Below, piece after piece: positions 37,427 to 45,456 of a DNA stretch of 64,000 nucleotides. This stretch comes from Mycolicibacterium cosmeticum (GTDB taxonomy: Bacteria; Actinomycetota; Actinomycetes; Mycobacteriales; Mycobacteriaceae), in the NCBI GenBank assembly GCA_016197365.1, contig JACPVS010000009.1, forward strand, positions 1 through 64,000, in the 5' to 3' direction. The translations under genes and the position numbers were made by a program. How positions within the stretch are numbered: the stretch's first letter is position 1; each line of letters opens with the position of its first letter. The notes below the pieces were generated by a model. That model did no database searches. It saw nothing but the letters and a program-made list of their open reading frames with translations, and was not told the DNA's origin.

Positions 37427-38164
37427 TCACCTCCGGTCGAGGATGGCCCCACTGAGGATGGCCGCAGAGGTGACGACACTGCGGCGGTAGGCGCCGCAGT
37501 CGTCACAGGACTCGATATGGCGCGCGATGCGTTTGCGCATCAGCACGGTGAACTGTCCGTCGGAGCCGGCGAGTGTCGCGGCCAGTTGCGGGCAGTCGTG
37601 CTGCCGGGCCACCAGCAGGGCGCCCAGCGAGCGCTCGACGGTGTCGCGCAGCCGTTGGGTGAGTTTCTTCGCCGACTCGGTGCTGACCCCGAGGGCGACG
37701 GCGAGGTCGGCGCCGCTCAGACCCTGCCGGTAGGCGAGGTCGAGCACGCGGCGGTCCCGCTCACACAGGCCGTCCGACACCTGGGTGATCAACTCCGCCA
37801 GTTCGTTTCGGGCGGTGGTGGTGAACGGCCCCGGACCCGTCGCGGCGCTGTCGGGGACCTCGCCGAACGCGGCCTCGCGATGACGTTCGCGCAGGGTGCG
37901 CAGCGCGGCCCGGCGGGCGATCGCGTACAGCCACGGCCGCAGCTTGTCGGGTTCGCGCAGCTTCGGCAGCTCGACGGCGACCGTGCAGAAGACATCCTGG
38001 ACACAGTCCGCGGCGGCATGGTGGTCACGGATCATGCCCGCGCAGAAGTCCTGGAGGCGGCGGGCGTAGCGGTGGTAGATGGCGGCCAGCGCGGCGCGGT
38101 CGCCGGCGGCTGCCGCGGTGGCCAGGTCGGCGTCGCTGGGTGCTGGTGCGGTGATGGATGTCAT
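37427..38164 (-). CDS. ECF sigma factor with fused zinc-binding (ZAS-like) tail
   Basis: The 245-residue protein has sigma-70 region 2 (ALAAIYHRYARRLQDFC; CVQDVFCTVAVEL; LRPWLYAIARR) and region 4 (LCERDRRVLDLAYRQGL; GADLAVALGVSTESAKKL). The C-terminus holds H216-x3-C220-x2-C223 (HIESCDDC), the signature normally found in separate zinc-containing anti-sigma factors. Activity may thus be controlled within one chain. It is the next minus-strand gene after the RiPP precursor and its terminator, so it may control that locus, but no target promoter is proven. Confidence 0.88.
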   Translation of the reverse strand: MTSITAPAPSDADLATAAAAGDRAALAAIYHRYARRLQDFCAGMIRDHHAAADCVQDVFCTVAVELPKLREPDKLRPWLYAIARRAALRTLRERHREAAFGEVPDSAATGPGPFTTTARNELAELITQVSDGLCERDRRVLDLAYRQGLSGADLAVALGVSTESAKKLTQRLRDTVERSLGALLVARQHDCPQLAATLAGSDGQFTVLMRKRIARHIESCDDCGAYRRSVVTSAAILSGAILDRR

Positions 38165-38288
38165 AGCGAGAATCGTCTGTCTTCCTGGAGGTTTTCTGAA
38201 TCGCCGCGGGGCCAGACTCCCCTCCCCGTGGGGAAGGTTTTCCTATCCCTGAGGCAAGGCCCGTCGGGTGCGGCAGGACCGAACACGC

Positions 38289-38328
38289 AAAAAGCCACCG
38301 CCCCATGACCGTGGTCATGGGGCGGTGG
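38289..38328 (-). terminator. Strong intrinsic terminator closing the RiPP operon
   Basis: A perfect 16-bp stem (CCACCGCCCCATGACC at 38295-38310 with its complement at 38313-38328) is followed on the minus strand by CTTTTTG. It lies 20 bases after the precursor stop codon, separating the RiPP locus from the sigma-factor gene. Confidence 0.85.
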
Positions 38329-38348
38329 TTGAGGGGACGGTGCAGGGA

Positions 38349-38513
38349 CTACTTGGTCCGGTGCGTACCCGTGCCGGTCCCGTTGCCGGTGCCCGTCCCG
38401 GTGCCGTTGCCGGTCCCGTCACCCTTGCCACCGTGGGCGCTGCGCAGCTCATCGGCGGTCAGGGCGCGGATGCTCTGGCGGCGCAGGGCGAGCTTGTCGG
38501 TGTTGATGCTCAT
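38349..38513 (-). CDS. RiPP precursor peptide 3 (Cys-free Gly/Thr core)
   Basis: This 54-residue peptide has leader motifs LALRRQSIR and LTADELRSAHGG. The GG at 28-29 is a double-glycine cleavage site for the C39 exporter. The 25-residue core starts KGDGTGNG, continues as alternating Gly-Thr with two Asn, and ends HRTK. It has seven or more threonines and no cysteine or serine, so LanB could dehydrate it but no lanthionine ring can form within it. ATG 38513 follows AAGGAG at ideal spacing. The gene is 41 bases after the LanB stop and ends in a strong terminator. Confidence 0.85.
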   Translation of the reverse strand: MSINTDKLALRRQSIRALTADELRSAHGGKGDGTGNGTGTGTGNGTGTGTHRTK

Positions 38514-38554
38514 GTTCTCTCCTTGTTCGATGTCGTGGCCCCGGTGGGCCTCGC

Positions 38555-41500
38555 TCATATGTAAGAGGGGCCAGGCGTTGCAATGGAGACACTTTTTCCG
38601 TTGCGCTGCATGGCGATTCGACTGGCGTAGTGGCGGTCGAGGAAACTCAGCAGCACCAACTCATGGGTACGCGCCGCCGAGCGCAGCAGCCGCACCGCGT
38701 TGAGATGACTGACGCTGTGCACGATGCCGGAAAACGACGTGGTGAGCGCACCTGCCTCGGCTCGTTCGCGCAACTCGGCGAGCAACGGCACCAACCGCGT
38801 GGACCGCTGCCGGAACACCTCGCGCGCAGCCTCATACGGATGGTCCGTGGCGTCGTCGAGCAGGCGGGTGAGATCGGCACGCTCGGCACGCCAGCGCACA
38901 CCGATGGCGGGATCGAGCTCGGGTGCGTTCGGATACTCAGGCCGGTATCCGGCCACGCCCTGGCGGGCCCAGTCGCGGCGTGCCTGCAGATCGAAGCCCG
39001 CATCGGCGAGCAACCGGTCGGTCGCATACAGGCACAGCTTCCAGCTGATGTTCGAAATATCCTCCCCCGCAACATTTTCCAACAGGCTGAGCACCCGCAG
39101 CACCGCGTCACTGTCGGCGGCGTGAATCCGCTCGGCGAGTTCGATGCCGTGGTCGCCGCCGTAGCGTTCGATCTCGCGGTGATAGGTGTCCAGTGTGACC
39201 TTCCAGACGGTGCCGGCATCCAGGCAATCGGCCAGGGCATCGGTCAGGGCCGGCAAGGCGTGCCGGCGCAGCGCATCCGGATCGCCGTTGAGGCGCAGTC
39301 GCAGGTGGTGTTCGGGGTCGGCGTAGCGCAGGAAGAACCAGTCTTCGATGACGCCGGTGTCACGCAACTGATCGAGCACGGGACCCACTGTGCCGGTCAG
39401 GACCCGGTCCGCGGACGCGGTTCCGGTATAGGCCTTGACATAGAGCCACTGACTGCCGGGCGGGAACGTGCGCTGCACGGTCGGTGCGGTCCACCGTGGT
39501 TGCACCGCAGGGGTTCCAGACTTTCGGTCCTGCAGGAAGGGCACGATCAGTTCGTGCGCGAAGCGGCCCTGCGGCCCGGTCGCGGTCGAGTCCGCGCCGA
39601 TGCCCAGCACTTCCTCGAGCACCGCCGCGGCACGGCCGCGCAGCACCTTGGCTGCCGCGGCGACGAGCGCGTCACAGGTGGTGTCGACATACAGCCGGTT
39701 GTCGCCGTCGACGATGAGCACCTCCCGCGGCAGACCACGCACGACGGTCAGTTGCGCCCAGCGCGCCGCCGCGCCGGGCCCTGTCACGCCTGCGATCTCG
39801 GCCGCGGACAGCCGCCACCGAGCGCGGGAGAGCACCAGGCGTCCCGAGGTGACCCGCGGCAGCGCGGGCGAGCCGGACAAAGCGCCCCAATCCCACGACA
39901 GATGCGCGGCCACCCCGTCCCCGCCGAGCGCGGCCAGGAACTGGTACACCCCGAATCCGCGCCATGCCGGGTTGTGGGCCGTGGTCAACCGGGGGCGCAC
40001 CTCGGCCCGCAGTCGCGGGCAGTAGAGCACCACGCGATCACCGTCGAGGCGCACCGTCAACTCGTCGACGCCGATCTGGCGGTCCGCGGGTGCTCCCGAG
40101 CGGCCCAGCAGGATCAGTTCGTGGTCGCGTAGCACCGGCCGGGCCAGCACGTTGCCCACCCGTCCCTCCGGCAGGTGGATGAGCTCGGCGAACACCACCC
40201 CGGGCGACAGTGCTTCCTCGGCGCGCAGATGCGCACGCACCGCGTCGCGCAGGCCCGCGTCCCCGTGGCAGAACCGGCCGAGCAGTTCGGCGCCCGACGG
40301 GCCGTACACGCCGTCGATCTCCACTCCGTCACCGAGGACGTGGGCATTGACCGCGAAGGCATCCGGCAGGGGCCGCCGGTTCGGCGACTCCAGGCGTTTG
40401 ACGGCGTTCGCGTCGAGTTCGACACTGGCCGAACCATTTTCGCGGCTGCGCACGAGCAGGTCCAGCAGGCCTGCATCGCGGGTGGTGAACACGCCGTCGA
40501 CGGGGTTGCCGCCGAGATCCATCCCGTTGAGCAATGCCGACTCGTCGGCGGCCGGATGGGTCGACCGGCCGAACCCGATGCCCATCTCCTCGTCGAGTGC
40601 CTCCATCAGCGGCACGGCACGATCCTCATATCGCGCCGCGAAGTCGGCTTTGAACCGCGCCATCGCCGGGTGCTCGCCGCCCGCGGACACCCGGTGCAAC
40701 AGCTGCACGCCGTCGGTGAGCGAGCGCAACACGTCGGGGCCCAGGGTGAGATGCGCACCGGCGCGGTGCAGGTCGACCTGCACCGCCCTGGCCTCGTCCC
40801 CGCTGCCGGCGAGCTCCAGCAGAGTCGAGGCGGCGCCCGCGTAAGCCTCCGGCGGATTGCCGATCCCGGCGGCATCGAGCGCGGCGAGATCGTCTGAGAC
40901 CTGCCGCAGCGCCTGCGCGGTGGTCGCGTACTCGGGTCCGTTCAGCGCGGCGAGAACATGCGTCAGCGGCTCGGGCCCCGTCACCGCGGGCTCGGCGACG
41001 GGGGTGAGCACCTTGGCCTCGATCAGGGCCGCCACGTAGTCGCGGGCGTCGCCGTCATCGACTCCTGTTGCCGCGGTGACGGCTTCGACGACGTGGGACA
41101 CCCGCGCGCCCCCGTCGGCGGCCTTGAGTGCGCACCGCAGCGCCGCGTCCTCGTCGATGACCACCAGGTGGTGGGCGCGGCGACCGTCGCGCAGCCGACT
41201 CTCGATCAGGCGCATCGCGCCCGCGGCGTGGTAGCGGCTGGAGTTGGGTTCCACCGTCATCGCCTGTTGGGTCTGCGGGTCGGACACCAGCCGGTCGACC
41301 AGCGTGGCGAGCACCTCGGTGTCGGGACGGCTGTGCCGCGCAATGCCCTCGGGTCCGTCCACCCGCAGCGAGGTGGTGTCACCGACCGTGCCGAGCGCGC
41401 ACCCGGCGAACAGACCGAACGGGGTGGAGCGGGTGCACATTCTGGTCAGATACGCGGTGACAGAGGCGATCACCCGGTCATCCAGATCGCCGGCGGCCAC

Positions 41501-41674
41501 CCGACGCAGCAGTCCGGGCGAGGCCAGGTGCAGTGCCTCGCGTACGTCGGCGCGGGCGATCAGGGTGCGCCAGTGCCCCGGTTCGGTGCGCAACCGGTCC
41601 AGTTCCTCCAGCGGCAGCAGCGGGGCGCGCATCACGAAGAATCCGCTCGGTCGCAGTCCGGCTGTGGTGTCCAT
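38555..41674 (-). CDS. Full-length LanB-type lanthipeptide dehydratase
   Basis: Class I dehydratases glutamylate Ser/Thr using Glu-tRNA and then eliminate to dehydroamino acids. The 1039-residue protein has the N-terminal Lant_dehydr domain with RSTPFGLFAG (residues 82-91) and a C-terminal SpaB_C elimination domain (from about 740) with WLYVKAYTG and DWFFLRYADPEHHLRLRL. Both halves are in one chain, as in true lanthipeptide LanB enzymes, unlike split thiopeptide ones. ATG 41674 follows GGAG and lies eight bases after the exporter stop. No LanC cyclase gene is found in the window. Confidence 0.9.
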   Translation of the reverse strand: MDTTAGLRPSGFFVMRAPLLPLEELDRLRTEPGHWRTLIARADVREALHLASPGLLRRVAAGDLDDRVIASVTAYLTRMCTRSTPFGLFAGCALGTVGDTTSLRVDGPEGIARHSRPDTEVLATLVDRLVSDPQTQQAMTVEPNSSRYHAAGAMRLIESRLRDGRRAHHLVVIDEDAALRCALKAADGGARVSHVVEAVTAATGVDDGDARDYVAALIEAKVLTPVAEPAVTGPEPLTHVLAALNGPEYATTAQALRQVSDDLAALDAAGIGNPPEAYAGAASTLLELAGSGDEARAVQVDLHRAGAHLTLGPDVLRSLTDGVQLLHRVSAGGEHPAMARFKADFAARYEDRAVPLMEALDEEMGIGFGRSTHPAADESALLNGMDLGGNPVDGVFTTRDAGLLDLLVRSRENGSASVELDANAVKRLESPNRRPLPDAFAVNAHVLGDGVEIDGVYGPSGAELLGRFCHGDAGLRDAVRAHLRAEEALSPGVVFAELIHLPEGRVGNVLARPVLRDHELILLGRSGAPADRQIGVDELTVRLDGDRVVLYCPRLRAEVRPRLTTAHNPAWRGFGVYQFLAALGGDGVAAHLSWDWGALSGSPALPRVTSGRLVLSRARWRLSAAEIAGVTGPGAAARWAQLTVVRGLPREVLIVDGDNRLYVDTTCDALVAAAAKVLRGRAAAVLEEVLGIGADSTATGPQGRFAHELIVPFLQDRKSGTPAVQPRWTAPTVQRTFPPGSQWLYVKAYTGTASADRVLTGTVGPVLDQLRDTGVIEDWFFLRYADPEHHLRLRLNGDPDALRRHALPALTDALADCLDAGTVWKVTLDTYHREIERYGGDHGIELAERIHAADSDAVLRVLSLLENVAGEDISNISWKLCLYATDRLLADAGFDLQARRDWARQGVAGYRPEYPNAPELDPAIGVRWRAERADLTRLLDDATDHPYEAAREVFRQRSTRLVPLLAELRERAEAGALTTSFSGIVHSVSHLNAVRLLRSAARTHELVLLSFLDRHYASRIAMQRNGKSVSIATPGPSYI

Positions 41675-41682
41675 GTCAGCTC

Positions 41683-43830
41683 CTAGGTTTCGCGGACCAG
41701 TTGGCCCGACACGAGGCGGGCATAGTGCCCGTCGGTGGTCATCAGGTGGTCGTGGGTGCCGGTCTCGACGACGCGACCGGCGTCGATCACGACGATCTGG
41801 TCGGCGTCGATGACGGTGGCGAGGCGGTGCGCGATCACGATGACCGTGCAGCCCATCCGGGCGATGTTGGCGTGCACGGTCGCCTCGGTGACGGTGTCCA
41901 GGCTGCTGGTGGCTTCGTCGAGCAGCAGCAGACCGGGGCGCGGCGCCAGCGCCCGAGCCAGGGCGAGCCGCTGGCGCTGTCCCCCCGACAACGACGCCCC
42001 CGCGTCGACGAGCGGGGTGTCCCAACCCATCGGCATGGCGTGAATGTCCTCGGCGATGCCGGCCAGTTCGGCGGCGTCCTGGAGCCGGTCCAGCGGCAGG
42101 CCCGGGTCGCCGAGCAGCAGATTCTCCCGAATCGTCAGCCCGAAGATGTAGGGGTCCTGGGTGACCACCCCGACCTGGGAGCGCACGCTGCGCGGGTGCA
42201 GGGTGGCCAGGTCCAGACCATCGAGCATGACCCGGCCGCCCGAGGGCTCGAACAGCCCCAGCAACAGCCGCCCCAGCGTCGATTTGCCCGACCCGGAGCG
42301 GCCCACGATGGCCAGCACCTGCCCGGGCCGGACGGCCAGGTCGACGTCGTCGACGATGAGCGGGCCCTGGGGGTGATAGCGAAAACTCAGACCTTCGGCG
42401 CGCACCGCACCCTCGAGCCGAGGTGCGTGCCGCAGGTCGCGGCCCTGGGTTTCGGTCGGGGTGTCGAAGACGTCGCCCAGGCGGGCCAGGTAGCTGCCGA
42501 GCAGCTGCACCTGCAGCGCGGTACCCACCAGAATGCTCAGTGGCTCAAGGAAACCCGCGGCCAGCGCCGCGAGCGCGAGCATGGCGCCCAGCGAGAGCGC
42601 GCCGGTGCCCACCAGGTGGGCGCCGACCAACAGCACCGCGATCGGCGACAGCAGGGCGAGTCCGTGGATCGCGGTCTGCACGGCGGCTTCCAGGCGTCCG
42701 CGCCGCAGCGAGACGTTGAGTTCGTCGACGAAGAGGTTGGTCCAGTGCGACACCGCCCGGCGCTCGGCGCCCGCGGCCTTCAATGTCTCGACCGCGGAGA
42801 ACATCTCGTAGGCGTAGGACTGCGACCGGGCCTCGGTGGCCAGGGCCTCACCCATCAGGTGCTGGTTGCGGCGCCGGGCCGTCAGCAGGACGGCGCACTG
42901 CGCGGCACCGAGCACCGTGACGAGCAGGCCGAGCGTCGGTGACAGCGCGACGATGACCACGAGGTAGAGCGTGGCCAGGGTGCCGTCGAGCAGCGCGGCG
43001 ATGGTGCCGGTGGTGAGGATCTCGCGCACGGTCGCGTTGCTGCGCAGCCGCATCATCAGGTCCCCCGAAGACCGTTTCAGGAAGAACGAATACGGCAGGT
43101 CGACGAGGTGTTCGAGGAAGTCGAGCGTCATGTCGACGTCCAGCCGGCTGCGCAGCCGCAGCAGCAGGTGCGCGCGCAGGTAGGTGGCGAGCACCGAATA
43201 TCCGATCAGCGCGGCCATCACCGCGGCGAGCACGTTGAGCAGGCGCCCGTCGTCGCCGGGTACCACCTGGTCGACCACCACCCCGGTCAGCACCGGGACC
43301 GCCAGTGCCATCAGCCGCACCACCACCGAGGTACCCAGCACCCGGCCGATACCGGTGGACCGGTTCAGCAGCCTCCGCGCGTGGTGCAGTGCACCCGGGG
43401 CCACCCGCCCACCCCTGGTGAACGCATCGGTCGGTTCCAGGATGACCGCGACGCCGCTGTAGAGGTCGTCGACGGCCGCCCAGCTGAGCCGGTACCGGCC
43501 GGCGGCCGGGTCGACGATCGTCACGCCGCGCCGCGACGTCGAGTCAAGGACGACGAAATGTGCTGCACCCCAGTGCAACACAGTTCCCCTGGGTAGTACC
43601 CGCAGATCGTCGAGCTCGGTGGCCACACCACGGGCCCGCAATCCGTACGACGACGCCGCCTCGGCCAGGCGCAGCGCGTCTATCCCGTCGCGGCCGGTGC
43701 CGGTGGCCTCGTGCATCTCGGCCAGCGAGACATGCCGGCCGTGGTACCCCAGCGCCATGGCCAGTGCTGCGGCACCGCAGTCGGCCATCTCGGCTTGCGC
43801 GACGAACGGGATCGCGTGCCCGGGCCGCAT
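41683..43830 (-). CDS. Peptidase C39-containing ABC exporter (PCAT/LanT type)
   Basis: This 715-residue transporter both removes the leader peptide and exports the product. The C39 domain has Q12, C18 (EMADCGAAAL), H91 (AAHFVVLD) and D107 (TIVDPAAG), a complete catalytic set. Six membrane segments follow, then an ATPase with [23 protein letters not shown] and LLLLDEATSSLD. ATG 43830 shares one base with the stop of the upstream gene (TGATG). Its double-glycine specificity matches the three precursor peptides. Confidence 0.95.
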   Translation of the reverse strand: MRPGHAIPFVAQAEMADCGAAALAMALGYHGRHVSLAEMHEATGTGRDGIDALRLAEAASSYGLRARGVATELDDLRVLPRGTVLHWGAAHFVVLDSTSRRGVTIVDPAAGRYRLSWAAVDDLYSGVAVILEPTDAFTRGGRVAPGALHHARRLLNRSTGIGRVLGTSVVVRLMALAVPVLTGVVVDQVVPGDDGRLLNVLAAVMAALIGYSVLATYLRAHLLLRLRSRLDVDMTLDFLEHLVDLPYSFFLKRSSGDLMMRLRSNATVREILTTGTIAALLDGTLATLYLVVIVALSPTLGLLVTVLGAAQCAVLLTARRRNQHLMGEALATEARSQSYAYEMFSAVETLKAAGAERRAVSHWTNLFVDELNVSLRRGRLEAAVQTAIHGLALLSPIAVLLVGAHLVGTGALSLGAMLALAALAAGFLEPLSILVGTALQVQLLGSYLARLGDVFDTPTETQGRDLRHAPRLEGAVRAEGLSFRYHPQGPLIVDDVDLAVRPGQVLAIVGRSGSGKSTLGRLLLGLFEPSGGRVMLDGLDLATLHPRSVRSQVGVVTQDPYIFGLTIRENLLLGDPGLPLDRLQDAAELAGIAEDIHAMPMGWDTPLVDAGASLSGGQRQRLALARALAPRPGLLLLDEATSSLDTVTEATVHANIARMGCTVIVIAHRLATVIDADQIVVIDAGRVVETGTHDHLMTTDGHYARLVSGQLVRET

Positions 43831-44264
43831 CACCACCACCTCGAGAACAGCACGCCGATCAACCGTTGCCGCCCCGACGGCACGTCGAGGACACCCGGCG
43901 ACTCCGTCGGACCGGGTGACCGCAGCGCCGCGCGCACCTCGGTGGCCGTCACCTCGAGGATGTCCGCGGCCCGGGTGGCGCCGGACGCATCGTGGAATTG
44001 CGCCGGGTCGCCCACGATGGGCACGACATCGGCGGTGCGGGTGGCGGACACCGTCACGCCGTGCGCGACGGCGGGCAGTGCCGCGGTCCGTGCGACGGTG
44101 CCGGTCGACGCCGCGAGCACACCGGCAGCGATCAACAGACCGAGCGTCCACAATCCGCTGTCGATCCATCCGGGTTGCTTGATCAGCTCACCGGGCCTGC
44201 CTGCCGCGGACTGGCGCTCCCGCCAACGGTCCCGGAACACCGAACCCTCGCCACCGTCATCCAT
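43830..44264 (-). CDS. Short HlyD/adaptor-like single-pass membrane protein
   Basis: The 144-residue protein has a cytoplasmic N-terminus (FRDRWRERQSAAGRPGELIK), one membrane segment (SGLWTLGLLIAAGVLAAS) and an extracytoplasmic part of about 80 residues. The N-terminal pattern resembles that of HlyD-type adaptors of bacteriocin secretion systems, but the long coiled coil is missing. It is translationally coupled to the C39 exporter, so it is probably its accessory subunit. ATG 44264 follows GGAGGT at good spacing. Confidence 0.7.
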   Translation of the reverse strand: MDDGGEGSVFRDRWRERQSAAGRPGELIKQPGWIDSGLWTLGLLIAAGVLAASTGTVARTAALPAVAHGVTVSATRTADVVPIVGDPAQFHDASGATRAADILEVTATEVRAALRSPGPTESPGVLDVPSGRQRLIGVLFSRWW

Positions 44265-44349
44265 GACCGCACCTCCGCGCTTCTTCCCTTGGCTGCGTGT
44301 ACGAGCACCGGCCGCCGCCTGGGGTGACGCTTTTCCCGGCGCAAACGCA

Positions 44350-44381
44350 GACCACCCCGTAACCGGGGTCACGGGGTGGTC
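44350..44381 (-). terminator. Hairpin after the tandem precursor genes, likely attenuator
   Basis: A 15-bp stem with one G-U pair (GACCACCCCGTAACC / GGTCACGGGGTGGTC) has no following T-run. Its sequence resembles the terminator at 38295-38328. Placed between precursor genes and export genes, it would give precursor mRNA in excess of downstream message, a common RiPP arrangement. Confidence 0.65.
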
Positions 44382-44391
44382 CTCGATGGGG

Positions 44392-44544
44392 CTATTTCGT
44401 TTTCTTCGTACTGGTTCCGCAGGGGCCGGAGGTTCCGGTGCCCGTCCCGGTGCCGCTGCCCTTGCCGCCGTGGGCGAGGCGCAGTTCGGTGGTGGTCAGG
44501 GCGCGGATGCTGCGGCGCCGCAACGCCAGATCGGGGGTGTTCAT
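44392..44544 (-). CDS. RiPP precursor peptide 2 (one-Cys Gly/Thr core)
   Basis: This 50-residue peptide has leader motifs LALRRRSIR and LTTTELRLAHGG, with the GG at 26-27. The 23-residue core begins KGSGTGTG, contains a single cysteine in SGPCGTS and ends KKTK. One Cys among many Thr and Ser would allow at most one thioether ring. ATG 44544 overlaps the stop of the upstream precursor as ATGA, so the two are co-translated. It is followed by a strong hairpin. Confidence 0.85.
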   Translation of the reverse strand: MNTPDLALRRRSIRALTTTELRLAHGGKGSGTGTGTGTSGPCGTSTKKTK

Positions 44545-44714
44545 TTCGTCCTGGCCGTCGTGCGGGTCGTGTTGGTGTTGCAGCCGCCGGCGCAGGTCGG
44601 GGCGTCGCCGCCGGTGCCGTTGCCCCTGCCGCCGTAGGCCAGGCCCAGTTCTGCTGTCGTGAGCGTGCGAATGCTGTGCCGGCGCAAGGCCAAGGGGCGG
44701 TGGTCGTTCGTCAT
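44541..44714 (-). CDS. RiPP precursor peptide 1 (two-Cys core)
   Basis: This 57-residue peptide has leader motifs LALRRHSIR and LTTAELGLAYGG, with the GG at 28-29. The 28-residue core begins RGNGTGG, contains TCAGGC and a Thr-rich second half (NTNTTRTTA), and ends RTK. Its two cysteines near threonines make it the only one of the three that could carry two thioether rings. AAAGGA precedes ATG 44714. It is the first gene of the minus-strand RiPP operon, divergent from the FHA regulator. Confidence 0.85.
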   Translation of the reverse strand: MTNDHRPLALRRHSIRTLTTAELGLAYGGRGNGTGGDAPTCAGGCNTNTTRTTARTK

Positions 44715-44819
44715 GAAGGTGTCCTTTCGGTGAGGTGGACCCGTGGCGGTCCATCTCCCCATGAGGCGCACGCACGCCCGGAACGGGACGGTTTCCCCGG
44801 CCAACGGATGCGCACTGCA

Positions 44820-44825
44820 TAGGAT
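44820..44825 (+). promoter_or_regulatory. -10 box TAGGAT for leaderless FHA gene
   Basis: TAGGAT ends six bases before ATG 44832, so transcription should begin at the start codon. It lies in the 117-base divergent region shared with the RiPP operon. Confidence 0.55.
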
Positions 44826-44831
44826 TCCGGC

Positions 44832-45446
44832 ATGTCGTCGCACCTGGAGGTCTGGTCCCCGTCCGGACGGGAGCTGATTCCGTTGGGCGACGAGCGGGTG
44901 ACCATCGGTAAATCGTCGTCGAATCTGGTGGCGTTTGCGCACGACTCGACGGTCTCGCGCCTGCACGCGGTGCTGGAGAACCTGGGATCGGCGTGGTCGC
45001 TGCGCGACGTGGGCAGCCGCAACGGGACGTTCGTCAACGGCGAGAAGATCGGCCAGGAGCGGGTGCTGCGCTCCGGCGACGAGGTGCGAGTCGGCAACTC
45101 CCGGTTGGTGTTCTGGGACAGCAGGGGTGCCGGTGACACCGCGCCGGCCGACGCGACACTGTCCGCCGAGCCGGCGCTGCTGCCACCCCGCCTAACCCCG
45201 CGCGAACTCGACGTCCTGATCGCGTTGTGCCGCCCGCTGGTGTCCGGCGATCCGTTCCCGGAACCGGCCTCGGTACGCCGGCTGGCGGCGGAGCTCGTGG
45301 TGACCGAGGCGGCAGTCAAGCAGCACCTGCAGAATCTCTACGACAAGTTCGCGGTCCCCGCCGACGGTGACCGGCGCGTCAGGCTCGCCAACGAGGCGTT
45401 GCGCCGCGGCGCAGTGACCCTGGCCATGCTGCGGGTCCAGGGCTAG
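44832..45446 (+). CDS. FHA domain-HTH regulator
   Basis: Residues about 5-95 form a forkhead-associated domain that binds phosphothreonine (VTIGKSSSN; STVSRLHAVLE; DVGSRNGTFVNG). Residues about 120-200 resemble a LuxR-type helix-turn-helix (LTPRELDVLIALC; VRRLAAELVVTEAAVKQHLQ). It is thus likely a transcription factor reading Ser/Thr kinase signals. It is divergent from the RiPP precursors and convergent with the kelch kinase 10 bases away, making it the natural link between the two gene sets. The 204-residue product starts from a leaderless ATG. Confidence 0.85.
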   Translation: MSSHLEVWSPSGRELIPLGDERVTIGKSSSNLVAFAHDSTVSRLHAVLENLGSAWSLRDVGSRNGTFVNGEKIGQERVLRSGDEVRVGNSRLVFWDSRGAGDTAPADATLSAEPALLPPRLTPRELDVLIALCRPLVSGDPFPEPASVRRLAAELVVTEAAVKQHLQNLYDKFAVPADGDRRVRLANEALRRGAVTLAMLRVQG

Positions 45447-45456
45447 GCAGCCTGGA

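Noticed and set aside
38555..41674. Thiopeptide or thioamide pathway instead of a lanthipeptide-like one
   Set aside because: No cyclodehydratase (YcaO), no split LanB and no pyridine synthase gene is present; LanB here is full length.
38555..42025. Longer LanB start upstream of 41674
   Set aside because: It would overlap most of the exporter 3' end; ATG 41674 has a ribosome site and matches the LanB N-terminus.
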